DNA from: Burkholderiales bacterium
GTDB taxonomy: Bacteria > Pseudomonadota > Gammaproteobacteria > Burkholderiales > Burkholderiaceae_C
Length of the DNA stretch: 64,000 nucleotides
NCBI GenBank assembly: GCA_021414305.1
Contig: JAIOOS010000018.1
Location: 1-64,000 of the forward strand
Direction: 5' to 3'
In this document: positions 51,813 to 61,002 of the stretch, piece by piece
Numbering within the stretch: position 1 is the stretch's first letter
Layout: the number at the start of each line of letters is the position of its first letter
Made by a program: the position numbers and the translations under genes
Notes under the pieces: generated by a model
What the model saw: only the letters and a program-made list of their open reading frames with translations
Database searches by the model: none
Told to the model about the DNA's origin: nothing

Positions 51813-52127
51813 TCAGGCCGCGTTGACCGCGCTGATGCGGATTTCGGTGAAATTCTGCCGGTGGCCCTGGCGCTTCTGGTAGTGCTTGCGCTTCCTCATC
51901 TTGAAGATGCGGACCTTGTCGTGCCGGCCGTGCGAGACGACGCTGGCGATGACGCTGGCGCCGGAAACGAGCGGCGAGCCGGTGACGAGGTCGGCGCCGG
52001 CGCCGACCGCGAGAACCTGGTCGAGGGTCACGTCGGAGCCGACTTCGGCCGTGAGGCGCTCGACCCGGAGGGTCTCGCCCGCTGCGACCTTGTACTGCTT
52101 GCCGCCGGTTTTGATGACCGCGTACAT
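51813..52127 (-). CDS. rplU: 50S ribosomal protein L21
   Basis: 104 residues, [14 protein letters not shown] at the start and [13 protein letters not shown] near the end. ATG at 52127. A TATAGT on the minus strand at 52185-52180 could be its -10. Confidence 0.98.
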   Translation of the reverse strand: MYAVIKTGGKQYKVAAGETLRVERLTAEVGSDVTLDQVLAVGAGADLVTGSPLVSGASVIASVVSHGRHDKVRIFKMRKRKHYQKRQGHRQNFTEIRISAVNAA

Positions 52128-52179
52128 GGGTGAATCCTTAAGCTCTTGGAACCGCCGAACGGTCCGGGAAAAGCCTGCG

Positions 52180-52185
52180 ACTATA
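52180..52185 (-). promoter_or_regulatory. Candidate -10 of rplU-rpmA
   Basis: TATAGT on the minus strand, 53 nt before the rplU start. The -35 position reads TCGCCA, a weak match. Confidence 0.4.
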
Positions 52186-52280
52186 CCACGGCTGGCCTGC
52201 CCTGGCGACGGCACCGGGCCGGCCGAACGGCAGGCCCCGCGTCCGGCGCGGTGAACCGCCGCGCGTCGGAGCGGGCTTTC

Positions 52281-52286
52281 TATAAT
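52281..52286 (+). promoter_or_regulatory. ispB -10 element
   Basis: A perfect TATAAT 23 nt before the GTG start of ispB. No clear -35 and no ribosome site. Confidence 0.5.
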
Positions 52287-52309
52287 CGAACGCCCCCCGT
52301 ACCCAACCC

Positions 52310-53305
52310 GTGTCCGCCTCGCTTTCGCCGCCCGCACCGCCCTCCGTCGGCGCCGTCGCGCTGATGGCCGACGAAATGCTGCAGGTCGACGCCGTCATCC
52401 GGCGCCGGCTGGCTTCGAGCGTGGCCCTGATCGACCAGATCGCCAACTACATCGTCAGCGCCGGCGGCAAGCGGATCCGGCCGATGCTGGTCCTCCTGTT
52501 CTCGAACGCGCTCGGCTTTTCCGGCCGGGAGCGCTTCGAGCTCGCGGCGACGGTGGAGTTCATCCATACCGCGACCCTGCTCCACGACGACGTCGTCGAC
52601 GAGTCGGCGCTCCGGCGCGGCCGGCGCACCGCCAACGCCCTGTTCGGCAACGCCGCGAGCGTGCTGGTCGGCGACTTCGTCTACTCGCGCGCCTTCCAGA
52701 TGATGGTGAGCGCCGGCCGCATGCGCGTGCTCGAGGTGCTGGCCGATGCCACCAACGTGATCGCCGAGGGCGAGGTGCTGCAGCTGATGAACATGCACGA
52801 CCCCGACGTCAGCGTCGACGATTACCTGCGCGTCATCCGCTTCAAGACCGCCAAGCTGTTCGAAGCGAGCGCCCGGCTCGGCGCCGTGCTCGCCGAGGCC
52901 GACCCGGGCGTGGAGGAGGCCTGCGCCGCCTACGGCCGCTCGCTCGGCACCGCCTTCCAGCTCGTCGACGACCTGCTCGACTACGAGGGCGCGACCGAGC
53001 GGCTGGGCAAGAACGTCGGCGACGACCTGCGCGAGGGCAAGCCGACCTTGCCGCTGCTGATCGCCATGGAGCGCGGCACCGACGAGCAGCGTGCGCTGCT
53101 GCGGGGCGCGATCGAACACGGCGAGGTGGCCCGGCTCGACGAGGTCATCGCCATCGTCCGCGCCACCGGCGCGCTCGAGGCGACGCGCGAGGCGGCGCGC
53201 GCCGAGGCCGACAAGGCCTGCAAGGTGCTCGAGCTGCTGCCCGCCACGGCGTACCGCGAGGCTCTGCTAGACTTGTCGGTTCGATCCGTCGAGCGCTCGT
53301 CCTGA
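52310..53305 (+). CDS. ispB: Octaprenyl diphosphate synthase
   Basis: 331 residues. The first Asp-rich motif [10 protein letters not shown] and the second [10 protein letters not shown] are intact, with GGKRIRPML for substrate binding. Makes the ubiquinone side-chain precursor. GTG start at 52310 is inferred from the position of the TATAAT; ATG at 52364 is an alternative. It is divergent from rplU, a classic arrangement. Confidence 0.94.
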   Translation: MSASLSPPAPPSVGAVALMADEMLQVDAVIRRRLASSVALIDQIANYIVSAGGKRIRPMLVLLFSNALGFSGRERFELAATVEFIHTATLLHDDVVDESALRRGRRTANALFGNAASVLVGDFVYSRAFQMMVSAGRMRVLEVLADATNVIAEGEVLQLMNMHDPDVSVDDYLRVIRFKTAKLFEASARLGAVLAEADPGVEEACAAYGRSLGTAFQLVDDLLDYEGATERLGKNVGDDLREGKPTLPLLIAMERGTDEQRALLRGAIEHGEVARLDEVIAIVRATGALEATREAARAEADKACKVLELLPATAYREALLDLSVRSVERSS

Positions 53306-53364
53306 GCGAACCGGCGGCTCGACGCGGCTTCAAGGCCGCGGCTGCGGTTTCGGCCGCACGACAT

Positions 53365-53441
53365 CGGGGTGTAGCTTAGCCTGGTAGAGCGCTACGTTCG
53401 GGACGTAGAGGCCGGAGGTTCGAATCCTCTCACCCCGACCA
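53365..53441 (+). tRNA. tRNA-Pro (CGG)
   Basis: 77 nt with CCA encoded. Acceptor CGGGGTG/CACCCCG with discriminator A, anticodon stem CTACG/CGTAG, and anticodon CGG at 53399-53401. Lies between ispB and pilB, as in related genomes. Confidence 0.95.
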
Positions 53442-53598
53442 GGATTGCCTTCACGGATGCATGCTTTTCACGGGTAACGGGTGCCTCGAACACCCCGCGT
53501 GAATTGTTGGCGCAAGCCCTTTGCGCCCGGCGTTTACAGCCCCCGGTGAATCGGCGATGATCATCTGTTTCTTGAAGGATTGAACGAGCTTTCACAGG

Positions 53599-55314
53599 TT
53601 GGATACCCTCGCCGAAGCACCGCATTCATCCCTCTCCGGCGTGGCGAGGGTGCTGGTCCACGCGGGCAAGCTCAATGCCAAGACAGCCGAGGAGCTGGTT
53701 CGCAGCTCCCGCGACAAGCGATCCAGCTTCGTCGCCTCGGTGATCGCCGCCGGCGCCGTCTCCCCCTCTGACCTCGCGCACACGCTCGCGACCGCGCTCG
53801 CCCTGCCGCTGCTCGACCTGAGCGCGATCGACGCACTCAAGCTGCCGAAGAACATCATCGACGCCAAGCTGGCGTCGCAGTACCAGATCGTGGTGCTTGG
53901 CAAGCGCGGCAACCGCGTCTTCATCGGCGGCGCCGACCCGACCGACCAGGAAGCGGCCGAGCGCATCAAGTTCGCAACCCAGCTCGCGCCCGAGTGGGTG
54001 ATCGTCGAGCACGACAAGCTCTCCAAGATCCTCGAGACCAGCGGCGCGAACGCGAACGAGACGATGGAGGCGCTGGCCTCCGGCGACTTCGAGTTCGACG
54101 TCACCGACGACGTCACGACCAAGCCCGACGAAGAGGTCGCGAGCGACGTCGAGGACGCGCCGGTCGTCCGCTTCCTGCAGAAGATGCTGATCGACGCGAT
54201 CAACCTGCGCGCCTCCGACCTGCACTTCGAGCCCTACGAGTACCACTACCGCGTCCGCTTCCGGGTCGACGGCGAGCTGCGAGAGATCACCCAGCCGCCG
54301 CTCGCCATCAAGGAAAAGCTGTCGGCGCGGATCAAGGTCATCTCGCGGCTGGACATCTCCGAAAAGCGCGTGCCGCAGGACGGCCGCATGAAGCTCAAGT
54401 TCGGCAGCAAGGCGATCGACTTCCGGGTCAGCACCCTGCCCACGCTGTTCGGCGAGAAGATCGTGATCCGGATCCTGGATCCCTCGAGCGCCAAGGTCGG
54501 CATCGAGGCGCTCGGCTACGAGAAGATCGAGAAGGACCGGCTGCTGAAGGCCATCGCCCGGCCGTACGGCATGGTGCTCGTCACCGGCCCTACCGGCAGC
54601 GGCAAGACCGTGTCGCTCTACACCTGCCTGAACATTCTCAACCAGCCAGGCGTCAACATCTCCACGGTCGAAGACCCGGCGGAAATCAACCTGCCCGGGG
54701 TCAACCAGGTCAACGTCAACGACAAGGCCGGCCTCACGTTCTCCGCGGCGCTGAAGTCCTTCCTGCGCCAGGACCCGGACATCATCATGGTCGGCGAGAT
54801 TCGCGACCTCGAAACCGCCGACATCGCGATGAAGGCGGCCCAGACCGGCCACATGGTGATGTCGACCCTGCACACCAACGACGCGCCGACAACGCTCACC
54901 CGCCTGGCCAACATGGGCGTGGCGGCGTTCAACATCGCCGCGAGCGTGCTGCTCATCACGGCACAGCGCCTGGCGAGAAAGCTGTGCGAGAACTGCAAGG
55001 TCCCGGCCGACTATCCTCGGGAAGCGCTGCTCAAGGCGGGCTTCAAGCCGGAAGACCTCGACGGCAACTGGAAGCCATTTCGCGCCGTCGGATGTTCAAT
55101 GTGCAGCAACGGTTACAAGGGACGAGTCGGCATTTACCAGGTGATGCCGATCAGCGAGGAGATCCAGCGGATCATCCTGGCGCAAGGCAACGCGACGGAA
55201 ATCGCGGTCGTGGCGCAACGTGAAGGGGTTCGCGACCTCCGCCAGTCGGGTCTGCTCAAGGTCCGCTCGGGCATGACGACACTCGAAGAGCTGATCTCGG
55301 TCACCAACGAGTAG
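53599..55314 (+). CDS. pilB: Type IV pilus assembly ATPase PilB
   Basis: 571 residues. N-terminal MshEN-type domain, Walker A GPTGSGKT, Asp box and Walker B DPDIIMVGEIRD, His box TGHMVMSTLHTND, and a four-cysteine zinc site (CENC...CSMC). Drives pilus extension. The start is TTG at 53599, chosen because HSSLSGVARVLVHAGKL just inside it matches remembered Burkholderiales PilB N-termini. The ribosome site is weak. Confidence 0.94.
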   Translation: MDTLAEAPHSSLSGVARVLVHAGKLNAKTAEELVRSSRDKRSSFVASVIAAGAVSPSDLAHTLATALALPLLDLSAIDALKLPKNIIDAKLASQYQIVVLGKRGNRVFIGGADPTDQEAAERIKFATQLAPEWVIVEHDKLSKILETSGANANETMEALASGDFEFDVTDDVTTKPDEEVASDVEDAPVVRFLQKMLIDAINLRASDLHFEPYEYHYRVRFRVDGELREITQPPLAIKEKLSARIKVISRLDISEKRVPQDGRMKLKFGSKAIDFRVSTLPTLFGEKIVIRILDPSSAKVGIEALGYEKIEKDRLLKAIARPYGMVLVTGPTGSGKTVSLYTCLNILNQPGVNISTVEDPAEINLPGVNQVNVNDKAGLTFSAALKSFLRQDPDIIMVGEIRDLETADIAMKAAQTGHMVMSTLHTNDAPTTLTRLANMGVAAFNIAASVLLITAQRLARKLCENCKVPADYPREALLKAGFKPEDLDGNWKPFRAVGCSMCSNGYKGRVGIYQVMPISEEIQRIILAQGNATEIAVVAQREGVRDLRQSGLLKVRSGMTTLEELISVTNE

Positions 55315-55352
55315 CGGCAACCATCGGAACGCACTAGAGGTCTCGAAACGAC

Positions 55353-56576
55353 ATGGCAACGGCACTGGCAGCGAAGCAGCGGATCAAGGACATCGTCTTC
55401 GAGTGGGAAGGCAAGGACAAGAACGGCAAGTCCGTCCGTGGCGAGATGCGTGCCGGCGGCGAGGCCATGGTGAGCGCGAGCCTGCGCCGCCAGGGCGTGA
55501 TGGTCAACAAGGTCAAGAAGCGCCGCATGAGCGGCGGCAAGGCGATCAAGCAGAAGGACATCGCCGTCTTCACCCGCCAGCTCTCCACCATGATGCGCGC
55601 CGGCGTGCCGCTGATCCAGTCGTTCGACATCGTCGCCCGCGGCAGCACCAACGCCAAGATGACGCGGCTCCTGACCGACATCCGCTCCGATGTCGAGACC
55701 GGCACCAGCCTCTCGGCCGCGTTCCGCAAGCACCCGCTCTACTTCGACGCCCTGTACTGCAACCTGGTCGAGGCCGGCGAAGCGGGCGGTATTCTCGAGA
55801 CCCTGCTGGATCGCCTGGCGATCTATCAGGAAAAGACGATGGCGATCAAGAACAAGATCAAGTCCGCCTTGATCTACCCGATCGCCGTCATCACGGTCGC
55901 GTTCATCGTGCTCGCCGTGATCATGATCTTCGTCATTCCGGCGTTCGAGGACGTGTTCCGCAACTTCGGCGCGGACCTGCCGGCGCCGACGCTCTTCGTC
56001 ATCGGCATGTCGAAGATCTTCGTCAAGTACTGGTACCTGATCTTCGGCCTGGGCGGCGGCGGCATCTACTTCTTCATGCAGTCGTGGAAGCGCTCGGTCA
56101 AGATGCAGAAGTACATGGATCGGCTGCTGTTGAAGGTGCCGGTGTTCGGCGACCTGGTCAACAAGTCGTCGATCGCCCGCTGGACCCGCACCCTGTCCAC
56201 CATGTTCGCCGCCGGCGTGCCGCTGGTCGAGGCGCTCGATTCGGTCGGCGGCGCCTCGGGCAACGCGGTCTTCGCCGAGGCGACCGAGAAGATCCAGAAG
56301 GACGTCTCGACCGGCTCCGCGCTCACCACCTCGATGCAGGCGACCGGCGTGTTCCCGGTGATGGTGCTGCAGATGTGCGCCATCGGCGAGGAATCGGGAT
56401 CGCTCGACGCCATGCTCGGCAAGGCCGCCGAGTTCTACGAGGACGAGGTCGACGAAGCCGTCAAGGGCCTGTCGAGCCTGATGGAGCCGTTCATCATCGT
56501 CATCCTGGGCACCCTGATCGGCGGCATCGTCGTCTCGATGTACCTGCCGATCTTCAAGCTGGGCCAGGTGGTCTGA
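55353..56576 (+). CDS. pilC: Type IV pilus inner-membrane platform protein PilC
   Basis: 407 residues with the two GspF repeats (FTRQLSTMMRAGVPLIQSFD; WTRTLSTMFAAGVPLVEALD) and three membrane segments. It anchors the PilB ATPase at the inner membrane. 38 bp after pilB, 22 bp before pilD. Confidence 0.96.
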   Translation: MATALAAKQRIKDIVFEWEGKDKNGKSVRGEMRAGGEAMVSASLRRQGVMVNKVKKRRMSGGKAIKQKDIAVFTRQLSTMMRAGVPLIQSFDIVARGSTNAKMTRLLTDIRSDVETGTSLSAAFRKHPLYFDALYCNLVEAGEAGGILETLLDRLAIYQEKTMAIKNKIKSALIYPIAVITVAFIVLAVIMIFVIPAFEDVFRNFGADLPAPTLFVIGMSKIFVKYWYLIFGLGGGGIYFFMQSWKRSVKMQKYMDRLLLKVPVFGDLVNKSSIARWTRTLSTMFAAGVPLVEALDSVGGASGNAVFAEATEKIQKDVSTGSALTTSMQATGVFPVMVLQMCAIGEESGSLDAMLGKAAEFYEDEVDEAVKGLSSLMEPFIIVILGTLIGGIVVSMYLPIFKLGQVV

Positions 56577-56598
56577 CCTCGGGTCCGGACCGCCGCCG

Positions 56599-57447
56599 AT
56601 GCCGCCTGACGAGATCCTCTATTCCCCCTGGATCCTGGCCGTTCTCGGCCTGTGCATCGGCAGCTTCCTGAACGTCGTCATCCACCGCCTCCCGCTGATG
56701 CTGGAGCGCGGCTGGAGAGAGGAAAGCGCCGAGCTGCTCGGCGTCGAGCTGCCCGAGACGGCAGCGATCACGCTCTCGACGCCGCGCTCGCGTTGCCCCT
56801 CCTGCGGCCACGCGATCGCCTGGTACGAGAACATTCCGCTGGCGAGCTGGCTCTGGCTGCGCGGCCGCTGCTCGGCGTGCAAGACACGGATCTCGGCGCG
56901 CTATCCGCTGGTCGAGGTCGCGACCGCGGCGCTGTTCGCCGCCATCGGCTGGCGCTTCGGCGCCGAGCCGACCAGCCTGCTCTGGTGCGGCTTCGCCGCG
57001 GTGCTGGTGGCCGCGGCGCTGATCGACTTCGACACCCAGCTCCTGCCCGACATCCTGACCCAGCCGCTGCTCTGGGCAGGCATCATCGCCGCGGCGCGCG
57101 GCTGGATCCCGGTGCCGCTTCTCGCCTCCGTCGCGGGAGCGGTCGTCGGCTACCTGTCGCTCTGGACCGTGGCCACGCTCTACCGCGCGATCCGCGGCCA
57201 CGAGGGCATGGCGGCGGGCGACTTCAAGCTGCTCGCCGCGCTCGGCGCCTGGATGGGCTGGCAGATGATTCCCCTGATCGTCCTGCTCTCCTCGGCGGTC
57301 GGCGCGCTGGTCGGACTGGCCATGATCGTGTTCGGCAACCACGACCGCCAGGTGCCCATCCCCTTCGGGCCTTACCTCGCCGGCGGCGGCCTGGCGGCGA
57401 TGTTCTTCGGACCGGCGCTGATGCGTCTCTGGCTGCCGAACTCATGA
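56599..57447 (+). CDS. pilD: Prepilin peptidase and N-methyltransferase PilD
   Basis: 282 residues. Two zinc-binding CxxC pairs (CPSC, CSAC) near residue 75-96. The aspartyl protease aspartates are in LIDFDTQLLPD and AAGDFKLLAALG. Processes and methylates type IV prepilins. Several membrane segments. Its stop overlaps coaE. Confidence 0.96.
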   Translation: MPPDEILYSPWILAVLGLCIGSFLNVVIHRLPLMLERGWREESAELLGVELPETAAITLSTPRSRCPSCGHAIAWYENIPLASWLWLRGRCSACKTRISARYPLVEVATAALFAAIGWRFGAEPTSLLWCGFAAVLVAAALIDFDTQLLPDILTQPLLWAGIIAAARGWIPVPLLASVAGAVVGYLSLWTVATLYRAIRGHEGMAAGDFKLLAALGAWMGWQMIPLIVLLSSAVGALVGLAMIVFGNHDRQVPIPFGPYLAGGGLAAMFFGPALMRLWLPNS

Positions 57448-58043
57448 GCCTGCGCGTCGGCCTCACCGGCGGCATCGGCAGCGGCAAGAGCACGGTCGCC
57501 TCGCTGCTCGTCGGCCACGGCGCCGAGCTGGTCGACACCGACGCGATCGCGCGCAGCCTCACGCTCGCCGGCGGGGCGGCGATCGAGCCGATCCGCGAGA
57601 GCTTCGGAGCCGAATTCATCGACGCGAGCGGCGCCCTCGATCGGGCGCGCATGCGCGACGCCGCCTTCGCCGATGTCGAGGCACGGCGCCGCCTCGAGGC
57701 GATCCTGCATCCGCGCATCGGCACCGAGGTCGAGCGCCGCGTCGCCGCCTCGACGGCGCCGATCACGGTGCTCGACATTCCGCTGCTCGTCGAGTCGGGT
57801 CGCTGGCGCGGGCGCGTCGACCGCGTCTGGGTCGTCGACTGCGCCGAGGAAGTGCAGGTGGCGCGCGTCATGGCGCGCTCCGGCTGGGACGAGAGCGCGG
57901 TCCGCGCGGTCCTTGCCCAGCAGGCGACGCGCGCCGCGCGCCGTGCCGCCGCCGACGCGGTGATCCACAACGAAGACATCTCGCTCGACCGCCTCGCCCG
58001 CGAGGTCGCTGCGCTCTGGCAGAGCACCCTGGGCGCGGGCTGA
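57444..58043 (+). CDS. coaE: Dephospho-CoA kinase
   Basis: 199 residues with the P-loop GGIGSGKST at residues 9-17, DTDAIAR and LDIPLLVESG. Last step of coenzyme A synthesis. ATG at 57444 overlaps the pilD stop. Confidence 0.95.
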   Translation: MSLRVGLTGGIGSGKSTVASLLVGHGAELVDTDAIARSLTLAGGAAIEPIRESFGAEFIDASGALDRARMRDAAFADVEARRRLEAILHPRIGTEVERRVAASTAPITVLDIPLLVESGRWRGRVDRVWVVDCAEEVQVARVMARSGWDESAVRAVLAQQATRAARRAAADAVIHNEDISLDRLAREVAALWQSTLGAG

Positions 58044-58136
58044 TGCCCGTACCTCGCGGCGAGCGCGAAACGCTGTGAAACAATCGCCGCGCGCTGCCTC
58101 TCCGGATTCCGGCGGTGCGCGCGACCCTCGCCTTCC

Positions 58137-58904
58137 GTGCCCGCCGCCTTGATCCTCTACGAGTACCCGTTCAACGAGAGCATCCGCACGATGCTGCGGC
58201 TCGAGCACCTGTTCGACCGCCTCGGCCAGCTGATCGAGCGCGAGGCGCCGGTCGACCACCATCACGCGCTGGCGACCATCTTCGAGATCATGGACGTGGG
58301 CTCGCGCGCCGACCTCAAGTCCGACCTGCTCAAGGAGCTCGAGAAGCACCGCCAGCAGCTCGCCGGCTACCGCGGCAACCCGGGAATCGCGGAGAGCGTG
58401 CTCGACGAGGTGATGGGCCGCATCGACGGCGCCTTCGCCCGGCTGAACCAGGTCGCCGGCAAGGCGGGCGCCGCGCTGGCGAGCAACGAGTGGCTGATGA
58501 GCATCAGGAGCCGCATCAGCATTCCCGGCGGCACCTGCGAGTTCGACCTGCCGGCCTACTACGCCTGGCAGCAGCTTCCGGCCAAGCGCCGTCGCGCCGA
58601 CCTGATGCAGTGGGTGGCTTCGCTCATGCCGCTCGCCGAAGCGCTGCAGGTCCTGCTCGGCCTGCTGCGCGATTCAGGCGCGCCACACAAGGTGATGGCG
58701 CTCGGCGGCCAGTATTCGCAGAGCCTGGCCGCCGGCCGCGTGTTCCAGCTCATGCGGGTGCGGCTCGACGCCGACGCCGAGCTGGTGCCCGAGATCAGCG
58801 GCCATCGCCTGATGGTGCAGGTGCGCCTGATGCGCCAGGAAGCCGACGGGCGGCTGCGCCCGGCTACGGGCGACACCGCCTTCGAGCTGACTCTCTGCGC
58901 CTGA
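58137..58904 (+). CDS. zapD: Cell division protein ZapD
   Basis: 255 residues, matching the ZapD family (ILYEYPFNESIRTMLRLEHLF at the start; GGTCEFDLPAYYAW; GGQYSQSL). It bundles FtsZ filaments at midcell. GTG start at 58137; the 93 bp before it show nothing else. pilD-coaE-zapD-yacG is a conserved order. Confidence 0.94.
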   Translation: MPAALILYEYPFNESIRTMLRLEHLFDRLGQLIEREAPVDHHHALATIFEIMDVGSRADLKSDLLKELEKHRQQLAGYRGNPGIAESVLDEVMGRIDGAFARLNQVAGKAGAALASNEWLMSIRSRISIPGGTCEFDLPAYYAWQQLPAKRRRADLMQWVASLMPLAEALQVLLGLLRDSGAPHKVMALGGQYSQSLAAGRVFQLMRVRLDADAELVPEISGHRLMVQVRLMRQEADGRLRPATGDTAFELTLCA

Positions 58905-58914
58905 GGAGCAAGCG

Positions 58915-59139
58915 TTGACGACGATACCGCCGGGCAGCGACCCACCGGTCGCGCCGCGCACCATCCGCTGCCCCGGCTGCGGCGGCGACAGCGTGTACGC
59001 GATCTCGAATCCGTTCCGGCCGTTCTGCAGCGAGCGTTGCCGCGGTGCCGACCTCGGCGCGTGGGCGTCGGAGGGCTACCGGGTTCCGGCGCAGCCGAGC
59101 GCGCCGGACGGCGACGACAGCGAGCTCGCGCCCGACTGA
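58915..59139 (+). CDS. yacG: DNA gyrase inhibitor YacG
   Basis: 74 residues with zinc ligands in CPGC and FCSERC. YacG binds GyrB and inhibits gyrase. TTG start at 58915 with GAGGAG 9 nt upstream. Confidence 0.92.
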   Translation: MTTIPPGSDPPVAPRTIRCPGCGGDSVYAISNPFRPFCSERCRGADLGAWASEGYRVPAQPSAPDGDDSELAPD

Positions 59140-59161
59140 AGCGACTTCGCGGACCCCGCGC

Positions 59162-60955
59162 TCAGCCTTCGAGCGACTTCAGCAGCTCGGCCAGGTCGGG
59201 ATCCATCTCGGCATCTTCGGCCGGGGCTTCCTCTTCGCTCGCGGCCTCGCCGCCGCCGTCGGAGCCGCTGCTGTCGTCGCCCAGGCTCGCCAGCAGGTCG
59301 TCGAGGTTCGAGTCGTCGGAGCCGCTGTCGGAGCCCGAGGAATCCGAGTCGTCGCCGGAGGCATCGCTCGTGTCGGCGTCGGCATCGTCGTCGGCCGTCG
59401 CCGCCTTCTTCTTGCCGCCCTTGGCGGGCTTTTCCTCGTCGGGATCCTTCATCTTGCCCTGCAGCGAGGTGCTGAAGGTCATCCGCGACGCCGGCTTGGC
59501 CAGCCCCGGAAGCGCGATCTGCGCGCCGTTGACGGTGTCGAGGCCGGCGATGCGCAGCTCGGGCTGTCCCTTGTGCGCCATCAGCGCATCGATGCCGACC
59601 CGGCGCAGCATCTCGGCCGCGGCCAGGTTGATCAGCCGCTCGGTCGTCGGCAGTGCGACCTGGTCGCCGTCGCCGTCGACGACGTAGTGGAACGGCAGGT
59701 CGCCGACCGAGAGCGTCGTGCCGGTCGGCGCCGCCAGCACCGAGGCGGCGAGCAGCGCCGGGTGGCCCCAGAGCATGCCGCGCAGGCCCTCTTCGGGCGT
59801 GAATTCCTCGAAGGTGAAGCTCGTGATCGGATCGCTCTTCTTGCCGTAGGGGTGGCGCAGCATGAAGCGCGGTGCCAGCAGGGCGAGATGCGAGGCTTCG
59901 GGCAGCTCGCGCAAGGCCTCCAGCGCCTGCGCCATCAGCGGATGCGGCGGGTTGCGACGATCGGTGAAGGCGTCGCTCGTGATCGAGGTGACGAAGGGCG
60001 CATTGGCGAGCTTGGCGATCTTCGCCATCCGGCCCAGCAGCTCGGCGTGCGGCGGCGTCGGCTCGAACTGGTAAAGGCCCAGGATCAGCGAGACGCCGCC
60101 GTTCTTGTCCTGCGAAGGCTTGTCGACCAGCATCGAGTAAAGGCCGGTCTCGGAGAGGTCGCTCGCGCCGCTCAGGTCGGCGGCGAACTCCTCGGCCGAG
60201 ACGTCGACCAGCAGCACCTGCAGCGACGGGCCGGTCTCGATGCGGCGCAGGATCATGTCCATGCCGCGCCAGAGCGCCTCCAGGTTCTGGAATTCGCTTT
60301 GGTGCAGCACCGTCCGCATCGCGTCCGAGAGCGCGTTGTCGACGACCGCGACCAGCGCGTCGCGCTTCGGGTCGGACGCCTTGGTGACGAACGGCGCCAT
60401 CACGCGCCGGAGCAAGGCATCGACCGGCGCGTCGACGTTGACCTCGGGGGCGATGCCGACCAGGCGGGCGAAATCGGAGAGCTTGGCGTTGGCCGCCGGA
60501 GCGCCGCTCCGGGAGCGCCGCGCGCCGCTGCGCGAGGCGCGCCGCTTCGGCCCGCCCGCCATCGCCTGCACCTCGGCCGCGGCCTTGGCGAAGGTGGCGG
60601 TGTTGTTGAGGCGCTTCCTCAGATCGGCGAGCGCCTTGAACATCGGCAGCTCGCGATAGAGCGAATCGGGGTGGAAGCTGTCGAGCTCGCCGAACTCGAC
60701 CTCGACGCCGTCGCCGCCCTCGCCGATCGGCAGGGCGAGCTTGACCTCGAGCCGGGCCAGCGTGTCCTCGAGGTTGTCGAACTCGACCGGGATCATCTTG
60801 CGCCGCGCCAGGTCGTCGCCCGTTTCCAGCCGCCCGGAGGCGGCGCCGGCGCTGAAGTCGCCGAGCACCGCAATCCGCACCGGCCGCTTGGCGGCCCAGG
60901 GCGGCGCCTCCACGTCGAGAGTGCCGAAGTCGGGGGTCCAGTCGTCGTCTGCCAT
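59162..60955 (-). CDS. Type VI secretion sheath-like protein combining TssB-like and TssC-like regions
   Basis: 597 residues. Residues about 25-130 resemble the small sheath subunit TssB (RIAVLGDFS, RKMIPVEFDNLEDTLARL, FHPDSLYRELPMF). A basic linker (131-158, KRRASRSGARRSRSG) follows. Residues about 159-500 resemble the large subunit TssC (LEALWRGMDMILRRIETG). The last 90 residues are Asp/Ser/Glu-rich and end DPDLAELLKSLEG. Ordinary TssB and TssC are separate proteins. ATG at 60955 has AGGAG. It follows the kinase gene by 47 bp. Whether it forms a sheath is unknown. Confidence 0.75.
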   Translation of the reverse strand: MADDDWTPDFGTLDVEAPPWAAKRPVRIAVLGDFSAGAASGRLETGDDLARRKMIPVEFDNLEDTLARLEVKLALPIGEGGDGVEVEFGELDSFHPDSLYRELPMFKALADLRKRLNNTATFAKAAAEVQAMAGGPKRRASRSGARRSRSGAPAANAKLSDFARLVGIAPEVNVDAPVDALLRRVMAPFVTKASDPKRDALVAVVDNALSDAMRTVLHQSEFQNLEALWRGMDMILRRIETGPSLQVLLVDVSAEEFAADLSGASDLSETGLYSMLVDKPSQDKNGGVSLILGLYQFEPTPPHAELLGRMAKIAKLANAPFVTSITSDAFTDRRNPPHPLMAQALEALRELPEASHLALLAPRFMLRHPYGKKSDPITSFTFEEFTPEEGLRGMLWGHPALLAASVLAAPTGTTLSVGDLPFHYVVDGDGDQVALPTTERLINLAAAEMLRRVGIDALMAHKGQPELRIAGLDTVNGAQIALPGLAKPASRMTFSTSLQGKMKDPDEEKPAKGGKKKAATADDDADADTSDASGDDSDSSGSDSGSDDSNLDDLLASLGDDSSGSDGGGEAASEEEAPAEDAEMDPDLAELLKSLEG

Positions 60956-61002
60956 GGCTTGCTCCTGTTGCGCCGCGCCGGCCGGAGCCGGACGCGGAAG
61001 CG

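Noticed and set aside
53365..53441. tRNA-Pro as a genomic island attachment site
   Set aside because: The downstream gene is the conserved pilB, with no repeat of the tRNA 3' end or integrase nearby.
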